Below are positions 15,491-20,567 of a stretch of 20,567 bases of DNA, one piece after another. Source of the DNA: a virus; the IMG/VR virus record IMGVR_UViG_3300046804_001316, positions 1-20,567 of that record. The stretch is one strand, 5' to 3'. Position numbers and translations under genes: made by a program. The notes below the pieces were generated by a model. It was given only the letters and a program-made list of their open reading frames with translations. It searched no databases and was not told where the DNA came from. Each line of letters starts with the position of its first letter. Position 1 is the stretch's first letter.

Positions 15491-15514
15491 TAGACTTTCC
15501 GTATGGAAACTCTA
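15491..15514 (+). promoter_or_regulatory. Imperfect hairpin enclosing the start codon of the membrane-protein gene
   Basis: TTTCC (15496-15500) pairs with GGAAA (15505-15509) around GTAT, and after one C/C mismatch TAGA (15491-15494) pairs with TCTA (15511-15514). The start ATG (15503-15505) lies in the loop and stem edge. There is no T-tract, so it is not a terminator. If real it would limit initiation; no Shine-Dalgarno site is visible for this gene. Confidence 0.35.
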
Positions 15515-15760
15515 GGAACAATACTTGTAGCAGGATTTGCTGTGGCGTACGTGTCGGAGATGGTCACCACGCTATTTAGACAGGGCTCAGTCTTTCGTCA
15601 TATCGTCATTTTCGCGCTGGCAGTCGCAGCAAACATCGGCTTTCCAATGCCAATCCTGGACCGCATCTTGATGGTTCCAGCAACCGCATTTGTGGCCGCG
15701 ACTTTACTTATCGCAATTAATGCTCTAACATCGAACCCTCAAATAGTTCGACGACGATAG
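15503..15760 (+). CDS. Small three-helix membrane protein, holin candidate
   Basis: An 85-residue, very hydrophobic protein with three likely transmembrane helices at about residues 5-25, 31-49 and 54-75, and a positively charged end (RRR, residues 83-85). This size and layout fit class I phage holins, which form the membrane lesion at lysis, but no family motif is visible, and no endolysin gene lies beside it; the only peptidoglycan hydrolase in the window is the M23 domain in the tape measure. It sits between the last tail gene (stop 12 bases upstream) and the replication block. Other roles for a small phage membrane protein, such as superinfection exclusion, remain open. The ribosome-binding site is poor. 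Confidence 0.7.
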   Translation: METLGTILVAGFAVAYVSEMVTTLFRQGSVFRHIVIFALAVAANIGFPMPILDRILMVPATAFVAATLLIAINALTSNPQIVRRR

Positions 15761-15767
15761 AGGGCAA
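15759..15767 (+). promoter_or_regulatory. AGAGGGCAA ribosome-binding segment, copy 1
   Basis: AGAGGGCAA ends immediately before ATG 15768, leaving only three bases between GAGGG and the start. The same segment precedes the starts at 16761 and 18213, and it is not used by the tail genes, which have AAGGAG-type sites. Confidence 0.65.
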
Positions 15768-16742
15768 ATGCAATTACCTGACGAGGCGCTCCAGTTAGCG
15801 CCCCGTGAGTTTTACCTACTCGCAGTAATGCAGTCTAGGGTTGACCGCTGGGGCGATATCCGCTTAACCATGGATGAAATGACGACACTCACTGGGTCAA
15901 GTCGCACTACCCTGTGGCGTGATATTTCTGCGCTTGAAACAGCTGGATTCATTCAAAAAAACCGCACTAAGCGTAACCTCGGCAAGCTTCACAAGAACAT
16001 CTACCGCATGGTGCTACCATGTTTCACACCAGAAACATTGAGCGAAGAGCCTGAAAAAATACGTTTCACCACTGAAACATCAACAGCTGGTCAAGGTAGT
16101 AGTAATAGTCATATAGTAACTACTATTACTACTAAGTCATTAGTAAGTAATACTTCGTATTACTTAGAGGGCGATGCCCTCGAAGAGGAGAAAAACATGA
16201 ACAAGTGGAAAGATGACGACGACAATCTAGGCGGCTTTGGTCTCCTAGAGGGCGAACTACCTGCAGCACAGAAAGGTGGCCCAACCGTCAGCAAGCGGTT
16301 CCCAAAGACCCGTCACCTACGTCCTCAGGAAGAGTGGACCCCAGTGGATGTAGCCACAGAGTTTGCATCAAAGGTCTATGCAAAGTTCAACGACATCCCA
16401 GGCATGGTCAATACCCGTGCACTATGGGGTGCCCTTGCAGCTAATCGCAAGAAGTACAACACCACAGCAGTCCTAGAACTGGAAGTCATGGAGAAGTTCC
16501 TTGGCGATGAACGTAACCTGACCGCTCTGCGTAAAGCACCGAAGTCTGCTCACGGAATGTTCCTAAACGCCATCACCAACTACGTCGGTCAGGTATCAGC
16601 AGACCTGGGCATGGTCGATAAGCCAGTCAAGCAGAAGTTGACGCCATCGACAGAGTTCGTTTATGCTTCAGACGGAACAGAATTTGACAACTCAATGTCA
16701 GGCCGCCTAGAGTTGGCCGAGTACGAGAAGTCACTGAACTAA
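15768..16742 (+). CDS. Winged-helix replication protein, candidate initiator, with possible internal second start
   Basis: The 324-residue protein begins with a winged-helix DNA-binding domain: helix-turn-helix at about residues 33-65 (LTMDEMTTLTGSSRTTLWRD, then ISALETAGFI) and a basic wing (KNRTKRNLGKLHKNIYRM, 64-81). Residues about 105-140 are a Ser/Thr-rich linker encoded by a stretch of inverted repeats. The C-terminal part (144-324) starts MNKWKDDDDN and has an α-helical region, EFASKVYAKFNDIPGMVNTR to FLNAITNYV, of unknown family. It is followed by a helicase loader and a DnaB-type helicase, which suggests a replication initiator of the lambda O kind with the origin in the gene. ATG 16197, in frame with an excellent ribosome-binding site (AGAGGAG, 16184-16190), could also produce a 181-residue C-terminal protein. 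Confidence 0.75.
   Translation: MQLPDEALQLAPREFYLLAVMQSRVDRWGDIRLTMDEMTTLTGSSRTTLWRDISALETAGFIQKNRTKRNLGKLHKNIYRMVLPCFTPETLSEEPEKIRFTTETSTAGQGSSNSHIVTTITTKSLVSNTSYYLEGDALEEEKNMNKWKDDDDNLGGFGLLEGELPAAQKGGPTVSKRFPKTRHLRPQEEWTPVDVATEFASKVYAKFNDIPGMVNTRALWGALAANRKKYNTTAVLELEVMEKFLGDERNLTALRKAPKSAHGMFLNAITNYVGQVSADLGMVDKPVKQKLTPSTEFVYASDGTEFDNSMSGRLELAEYEKSLN
16097..16181 (+). repeat. Three consecutive inverted repeats inside the initiator gene (candidate origin)
   Basis: An AT-rich stretch carries a 13-bp perfect inverted repeat (16097-16109 with 16122-16134, spacer 12), then a 10-bp perfect hairpin, TAAGTAATAC (16144-16153) with GTATTACTTA (16157-16166) around TTC, and directly after it a GC hairpin, GAGGGC (16167-16172) with GCCCTC (16176-16181) around GAT. 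The hexamer TAGTAA occurs at 16100, 16114 and 16141, and its reverse complement at 16126. Iteron-like repeats plus AT-rich DNA inside a candidate initiator gene recall lambda-type origins. The same structures precede the internal start at 16197, so a role in translation is the main alternative. Confidence 0.55.
16184..16199 (+). promoter_or_regulatory. Internal ribosome-binding site and start codon
   Basis: AGAGGAG (16184-16190), a six-base spacer and ATG (16197-16199) make one of the best initiation signals in the window. It lies inside the winged-helix gene, in its reading frame, immediately after a GC hairpin. It predicts a separate C-terminal product (16197-16742). Confidence 0.6.
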
Positions 16743-16750
16743 TCAAACAC

Positions 16751-16760
16751 AGAGGGCAAA
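16751..16760 (+). promoter_or_regulatory. AGAGGGCAAA ribosome-binding segment, copy 2
   Basis: AGAGGGCAAA abuts ATG 16761 of the helicase loader, with four bases between GAGGG and the start. Same segment as at 15759 and 18202. Confidence 0.7.
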
Positions 16761-17486
16761 ATGACATACGATATCGCACAGCTGTCTCCAGAGAAGCGGC
16801 ACTGGCTTCTCCGCAGCAGCAACATCCCCCGTCGGTTCCTTGGGCTAGAGCCTGCCGACATTGTGGCAAAAACTGGTACATTCCCTAAGCAGATTGACCG
16901 CTGGCTAGATAAGGCCATGGACGGTCAAATCATCAAGCGTCTTGGCGGCATCGGTACCACTGGCGTTGGATTGTTGTTTGACGGCGGGCCAGGCCTAGGC
17001 AAGACTACCCACGCCGTAGTATCGGCCATGGAGTTTGTCCGTCGTCTTCCAGAGGACTCAGACGAGGCCCGTAAGGTCCTGTCGATTCTTCCAGAGGACT
17101 ACGGCATGCAGTCACGTCCGATTTACTACATGACCTACCCAGAGTTTCTTTCACGCAAAAAAGCGATGATTGATGCAGACCCAGAGACCAAGCGTGAGCT
17201 GTACCGTGAGATGGAGGGATTCCACGGCCGTGCCAAAGAAGACTTCCTGAACGTACGTCTGCTGATTCTTGATGACCTGGGCAAAGAATACAAGGGCGCA
17301 GGATTCAACGATGCCTCGTTTGACGAAATCCTGCGTTCACGCTACGATAAAGCACTACCAACCATTATCACAACCAACGTCGCACGAGAGAGCTGGGAGA
17401 CTCAATACGGAGAGGCTATGGGCAGTTTCGCCTACGAAGCCTTCACTCGTGTGCGTATCATAGGAGAGGACCTACGACAGATATGA
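16761..17486 (+). CDS. DnaC-like AAA+ helicase loader
   Basis: The 241-residue protein loads the replicative helicase onto DNA. It shows a complete AAA+ ATP site: Walker A GGPGLGKTT (residues 75-83), Walker B LLILDD (167-172, continuing LGKE), and sensor 1 in IITTNV (T204, T205, N206); R230 or R232 near the end could be the arginine finger. The N-terminal 60 residues are helical (RRFLGLEPADI, then RWLDKAMDG) and would be the helicase-binding part. Length and layout match phage and bacterial DnaC/DnaI proteins. It lies between the winged-helix protein and the DnaB-type helicase, its natural partner. The stop overlaps a possible ATG of the next gene (ATGA at 17483). Confidence 0.93.
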   Translation: MTYDIAQLSPEKRHWLLRSSNIPRRFLGLEPADIVAKTGTFPKQIDRWLDKAMDGQIIKRLGGIGTTGVGLLFDGGPGLGKTTHAVVSAMEFVRRLPEDSDEARKVLSILPEDYGMQSRPIYYMTYPEFLSRKKAMIDADPETKRELYREMEGFHGRAKEDFLNVRLLILDDLGKEYKGAGFNDASFDEILRSRYDKALPTIITTNVARESWETQYGEAMGSFAYEAFTRVRIIGEDLRQI

Positions 17487-17785
17487 AAGAGACAACCATG
17501 GCTAAAGACTGGCGTACCATTCAGTTCTTTTTGGACGAGGATGGCGTACAAGAAGTTGAGCTTCAGTACGATGACCCATCAAAGCTCCGTTGCACGTGCG
17601 TTTCTCGCACTCAAACCTGCAAGCACGTACAGTACGTTCGTGACATGTTCAAGCGCAACAACGGTGTCTTTGACCTAGAAGTACCAATCGAGGAGGATGA
17701 CGACGCAATGACTCTTGCGTTCGCCACCGCCGAGTCTTTCCGTCAGCTGATTCTTAAGTACGGCAAGGTCGCTGTAGTTGATTAA
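17483..17785 (+). CDS. Small SWIM-type zinc-finger protein
   Basis: A 100-residue protein whose middle has C37-x-C39-x6-C46-x-H48 (CTCVSRTQTCKH), the CxCxnCxH pattern of SWIM zinc fingers, which bind DNA or proteins. The rest is acidic, especially EEDDDA at about residues 70-75. No catalytic motif is seen. Two starts are possible: ATG 17483, overlapping the previous stop as ATGA, or ATG 17498 (MAKDWRTIQ), with a weaker GAAAGAG upstream; the shorter form would lose five residues and keep the finger. Placed between helicase loader and helicase genes, it may be an accessory replication or single-strand-binding factor, but this is inference. Confidence 0.75.
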   Translation: MKETTMAKDWRTIQFFLDEDGVQEVELQYDDPSKLRCTCVSRTQTCKHVQYVRDMFKRNNGVFDLEVPIEEDDDAMTLAFATAESFRQLILKYGKVAVVD

Positions 17786-18194
17786 TGGCGACATCTCCAA
17801 CGCAACTCCGCCTCGGCTAATCGTCATTATTGACGCTGTAGCCGAGTCGGAGATTGAGGAGAAAAAAGGGCTGTTCAAAACCAAAGCTGAACGCACTTTT
17901 CCAAAACTAATGGCCAGGGAGCTTTCGCACTTGTGGACACTGTCCAATAAGTATGGTCTCTCTGTTGAGCTAGCTGCCTTTGAGGCAGACTTGTGGACTC
18001 AAGGGGCTCTAGACGCTTTTATGGAGCGTCTAGACCGCAGGGGAGCCAATCCCTTCAACTACGCTGAGCTCTATCCAGACGTAGATGAATTCATCAAAGA
18101 CATGCCGTACAGGGCAAACCTTAAAGGTATTGTAGATATCCCAGGGCGGGTAGCACGGTACGGTTCTTTTGGTATAGAGCTAAACAACTTGTAA
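17778..18194 (+). CDS. Unknown protein in the replication block
   Basis: The 138-residue product starts at TTG 17778, inside the end of the preceding gene, with AAGG (17765-17768) nine bases upstream; no earlier ATG fits, and the next in-frame ATG (17910) would remove the hydrophobic β-strand PRLIVIIDAV (residues 12-21). This strand ending in Asp, followed by helices and a C-terminal DVDEFIKDMPYRA and IVDIPGRVARYGSFGIEL, suggests an α/β fold, perhaps of the HAD or nuclease kind, but the second Asp of the HAD motif DxD is absent. I do not recognise the family. A 10-bp perfect inverted repeat lies in its sequence at 18008-18034. Confidence 0.75.
   Translation: MINGDISNATPPRLIVIIDAVAESEIEEKKGLFKTKAERTFPKLMARELSHLWTLSNKYGLSVELAAFEADLWTQGALDAFMERLDRRGANPFNYAELYPDVDEFIKDMPYRANLKGIVDIPGRVARYGSFGIELNNL
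18008..18034 (+). repeat. Perfect 10-bp inverted repeat within a coding region
   Basis: TCTAGACGCT (18008-18017) and AGCGTCTAGA (18025-18034) are exact reverse complements separated by seven bases. Each arm includes the palindrome TCTAGA. No T-tract follows, so it is not a terminator. It could be a protein-binding site or an RNA structure, or chance in an Ala/Arg-coding segment. Confidence 0.6.
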
Positions 18195-18201
18195 CTTTAT
18201 T

Positions 18202-18212
18202 AGAGGGCAAAA
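18202..18212 (+). promoter_or_regulatory. AGAGGGCAAAA ribosome-binding segment, copy 3
   Basis: AGAGGGCAAAA abuts ATG 18213 of the helicase, with five bases between GAGGG and the start. Same segment as at 15759 and 16751, so the three starts differ only in the number of A residues. Confidence 0.7.
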
Positions 18213-19463
18213 ATGGCACACGACAACGAGTATCGCTTAGTCAGCAAAGTAATCGCTGACCGCAACATCATTCCCGTACTTGAGAACGGTATCAAGGACG
18301 ACTGGATTGTAGACGACGACCTGCGCCGTGTCTGGAAGTTTGTGCGTAACCACTACGCCAGCTACCGTGAAGTCCCTACCGCAGTTACCGTTATTGACAA
18401 CTTCCCTAACTTCAAGGTTCTAAAAGTAGAAGACACCATCGACTACTTGATTGACCAGATGGTTGCGTTCCGTCGCCGCACGTTAACTCGTAACGGTATC
18501 GAAGTTGTAATCGACAAGATTAGTAACAACGACCACGAGGCCGCTCTCAACGAAATGAGTAAGGTCGTCACCCTTGTCAACGAGCAGGGCGTAGTCGGCA
18601 CGACTCACATCGACATCACCAAGGACCCTGACAAGTTCCTTGAGGAGTACAAGAACGTCCAGAACTCGGTTCTTCTTGGAGTACCTACTGGCTTTGAGAA
18701 GATTGACGAGGCTACCGCAGGCCTACAGGGCGGCCAGCTAATCACCCTTATCGCTCCCCCTAAGACTGGTAAGTCACAGATTGGGTTGCGCATTGCTGCA
18801 AACATTCACGAGGCGGGCATGGTCCCGATGTTCCAGTCCTTTGAGATGAACAACCATGAGCAGACTCAGCGTTACCTGTCCATGACTGCCCACATCTCCA
18901 GCAAGCGTCTTCGTCTTGGTCAACTACAAAAGGACGAAGAAGCTCGCCTTACTGACTTGATTGAAGACCTAAAGGACCAGCAGCCTTTCCACTTTGTGGA
19001 CGCCATCAACGGCCTTACCATCGACTCGCTCGTCGCAAAAGCTGAACAGCTTAATCCAGATATTCTTTTTGTTGACGGCGTGTACCTGATGATGGACCAG
19101 GTTACTGGCGAGGCTAACACTCCTCAGGCACTGACCAACATTACTCGTGGCCTCAAGCGTGTAGCACAGAAGCTTAACATCCCAGTAATCATTACCACTC
19201 AGACCCTGCTGTGGAAGATGAAAGGCGGAAAAGTTTCTGCTGACTCCATTGGTTACTCGTCATCGTTCTTCCAAGACTCGGACGTTATCCTAGGTCTGGA
19301 GCCAGTAGAGGGCGACGACCGCACTCGCACGCTGCGTGTTGTACAGGCTCGTAACTGCCCACCAGATTCAACCTCCATCACTTGGAACTGGGACACTGGC
19401 TGCTTCCACGACGAGACCAAGCAATCCTCGTGCAAGTTTTGCACCCCATGGAGCACCATATGA
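18213..19463 (+). CDS. DnaB-family replicative helicase
   Basis: The 416-residue protein has the two-part plan of replicative helicases: an N-terminal helical domain (residues 1-125) and a RecA-like motor. Motor motifs visible are Walker A APPKTGKS (181-188), the catalytic Glu E211 in FQSFEMNNHE, Walker B ILFVDG (284-289, Asp288), the Gln sensor Q330 in VIITTQ, and the arginine-finger-like R380 in VVQARN. It should unwind DNA ahead of the phage fork, loaded by the DnaC-like protein and paired with the primase that follows. The C-terminus is unusual: C397-x-H399 then C407-x-x-C410 form a possible zinc site. Its stop overlaps the primase start as ATGA. Confidence 0.93.
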   Translation: MAHDNEYRLVSKVIADRNIIPVLENGIKDDWIVDDDLRRVWKFVRNHYASYREVPTAVTVIDNFPNFKVLKVEDTIDYLIDQMVAFRRRTLTRNGIEVVIDKISNNDHEAALNEMSKVVTLVNEQGVVGTTHIDITKDPDKFLEEYKNVQNSVLLGVPTGFEKIDEATAGLQGGQLITLIAPPKTGKSQIGLRIAANIHEAGMVPMFQSFEMNNHEQTQRYLSMTAHISSKRLRLGQLQKDEEARLTDLIEDLKDQQPFHFVDAINGLTIDSLVAKAEQLNPDILFVDGVYLMMDQVTGEANTPQALTNITRGLKRVAQKLNIPVIITTQTLLWKMKGGKVSADSIGYSSSFFQDSDVILGLEPVEGDDRTRTLRVVQARNCPPDSTSITWNWDTGCFHDETKQSSCKFCTPWSTI

Positions 19464-20437
19464 TTCTGGATGTTCCAGCAGTACTGGACGCCTTAGGCAT
19501 TGATTACATGGAGCGTGGCGACGAGGCCACTGCTCTGTGCCCTGGCCACAAGCTGCGCACTGGTCGTGAGGACCACTCGCCATCCTGGTCCATCAACATC
19601 GACACTGGCCAGCACATGTGCTTCTCATGTGGTTACAAGGGCAACCTCATTCAGCTCGTCTGCGATGTAAACGAGTTCTACATTGAGGTGTACGGGACTA
19701 CCTACTCCTACGACTATGCCGCAGGGCAAAACTGGCTGGCTAGCGTTTCGGCTATTCCTATTGAAAAGCTGGAAGAGATTATCAAGTCGCTGCCTGCTTA
19801 CGTGGGCCCAGCACCAAAGCCTCTGGAAATGTCGGAGGCTCGTCTTGCCCTCTTCACGTATCCACCAGAGGACGCACTGGCAGCTCGCAATTTAACTCTC
19901 GCATCAGCAGAGGCGTACGGTGTGCTGTGGGACCCAAAGAAGAAGTCATGGATTCTCCCTCTGCGTGAGCCTCACTTTAACCGTCTGCTTGGCTGGCAGG
20001 AAAAGGGCACTGAGCACCGCACATTCTTTAACCGCCCTACTGGGCTCCAACGCTCCAAGACTTTGTTCGGCATCAACACCCAGCAGCAGGACTTGGTAAT
20101 CGTCGTAGAGTCTCCTCTTGACTGCCTACGTCTGCACAGTGCTGGCATAACTGGTGCAGTCGCAATGTGCGGAACATCCATCAGCAACGACCAGATTAAA
20201 CTTCTTCGCTACTCCGACCGCGTCATATCTGCTTTTGATAACCCAAAGGTGGATAAGGCAGGAAAGAAAGCTTCTGATGAAATGCGTGACTGGGCTCGCA
20301 AATACGGTTTAAATTTGTCGTTTTTCAACTATGGTGATACTGGCAAGAAAGACCCAGGCGACCTCACCGATGAAGAGATTGTCTGGGGCATCGAGAATGC
20401 CAAGACGTCTCTTATTGGTGAGAAAGCGTATGTTTAA
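19460..20437 (+). CDS. DNA primase with CHC2-type zinc finger and TOPRIM domain
   Basis: The 325-residue primase makes RNA primers. The zinc ligands are C27 and H30 (CPGH) with C54 and C57 (CFSC). The TOPRIM region has VVESPLD (Glu217), CGTSIS, then AFDNPKVDKAGKK (D260, D265) and a final KDPGDL. The first Asp and the DKAG segment are three residues further apart than in the usual 'D-x-D-x-A-G' arrangement. I chose ATG 19460 because it overlaps the helicase stop as ATGA and the N-terminus then matches the length normal before the zinc finger; an upstream in-frame ATG at 19448 and a farther one at 19382 would extend into the helicase gene. The end overlaps the next gene by eight bases. Confidence 0.9.
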   Translation: MILDVPAVLDALGIDYMERGDEATALCPGHKLRTGREDHSPSWSINIDTGQHMCFSCGYKGNLIQLVCDVNEFYIEVYGTTYSYDYAAGQNWLASVSAIPIEKLEEIIKSLPAYVGPAPKPLEMSEARLALFTYPPEDALAARNLTLASAEAYGVLWDPKKKSWILPLREPHFNRLLGWQEKGTEHRTFFNRPTGLQRSKTLFGINTQQQDLVIVVESPLDCLRLHSAGITGAVAMCGTSISNDQIKLLRYSDRVISAFDNPKVDKAGKKASDEMRDWARKYGLNLSFFNYGDTGKKDPGDLTDEEIVWGIENAKTSLIGEKAYV

Positions 20438-20567
20438 AGGAACACTAAAACCGTATCAGGTTGAGGCCGTAGAAAAGATGGTCTCCCAGCAGCACATCCT
20501 TGTTGCGTACGAGATGGGTCTAGGAAAGACCCCTATGACCATCGCAGCCATTGAAACGCTCAGAGAG
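20430..20567 (+). CDS. SNF2/DEAD-like helicase, N-terminal fragment cut by window end
   Basis: Only 46 codons are present, but they are informative: LKPYQVEAVEKM at residues 6-17 is the Q-motif segment of SNF2-type helicases, and AYEMGLGKTPMTIAAIE (residues 26-42) is their Walker A 'D/E-x-M-G-L-G-K-T' motif. Phages often encode such a single-chain superfamily 2 helicase next to primase and polymerase genes. ATG 20430 overlaps the primase stop by eight bases; GGTGAG (20417-20422) is a possible ribosome-binding site. The rest of the gene lies beyond the window, so domain completeness cannot be judged. Confidence 0.85.
   Translation, partial: MFKGTLKPYQVEAVEKMVSQQHILVAYEMGLGKTPMTIAAIETLRE

Noticed and set aside
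15491-15514. Terminator after the last tail gene
   Set aside because: The hairpin is imperfect and has no T-tract; it overlaps the next start codon.
17778-18194. Calling the unknown protein a HAD-family phosphatase
   Set aside because: The β-strand ending in Asp is suggestive but the DxD motif and later HAD motifs cannot be seen.
19382-19459. Extended primase start at 19382
   Set aside because: It would add 26 residues read out of frame over the helicase C-terminus; ATG 19460 overlaps the helicase stop as ATGA and gives a normal primase N-terminus.
1-20567. tRNA genes, CRISPR arrays, insertion sequences, integrase or attachment sites
   Set aside because: No cloverleaf, regularly spaced direct repeats, transposase or recombinase coding sequence was found on either strand.

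Overview
The window is a stretch of a tailed double-stranded DNA phage (or prophage) genome with a contractile tail, i.e. a myovirus. Every credible gene lies on the + strand, genes overlap by a few bases or abut, and base composition looks near 50% G+C. The host cannot be fixed from the sequence. A tail-borne M23 peptidoglycan peptidase and the overall style of the small replication genes fit a Gram-positive, perhaps actinobacterial, host, but that is inference.

Layout. Bases 1-250 hold a small lysine-rich gene closed by a strong rho-independent terminator. A structured leader (257-295) follows. From 322 to about 15490 there is one long morphogenesis block: a small unknown gene, a probable tail-completion protein, a probable tail terminator, tail sheath, tail tube, a T4 gp26-like assembly protein with a split zinc ribbon, an out-of-frame coding extension that probably makes a frameshifted tail assembly chaperone, a tape measure carrying an M23 peptidase, a large hub/tube-initiator protein, a LysM/gp53-like protein, a gpD/gp27-like hub, a gp5-OB spike, gp25-like wedge, gpJ-like wedge with a C-terminal cadherin-like domain, a short fibre-like protein, and a multi-domain tail protein with carbohydrate-binding-like modules. 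The order (sheath, tube, gp26-like, short chaperone-like protein, tape measure, CIS-tube-like, LysM, hub, gp25, gpJ, spike) parallels both T4-type baseplates and extracellular contractile injection systems.

A small three-helix membrane protein (15503-15760, holin candidate) separates this from the replication block (15768 to the right edge): a winged-helix protein whose middle contains three consecutive inverted repeats and a strong internal start, a DnaC-like helicase loader, a SWIM-type zinc-finger protein, an unknown protein, a DnaB-family helicase, a CHC2/TOPRIM primase and the start of an SNF2-like helicase. Three genes of this block share the same unusual ribosome-binding segment AGAGGGCAA, not used in the tail block.

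The most interesting points are: the unlisted +1-frame extension at 4575-4739; the cluster of inverted repeats plus internal start at 16097-16199 (candidate origin and/or dual-product gene); the nested domain insertion in the 752-residue tail protein; and the cadherin-like domain fused to gpJ. No clearly new multi-gene system (defence, toxin, mobile element) is visible.
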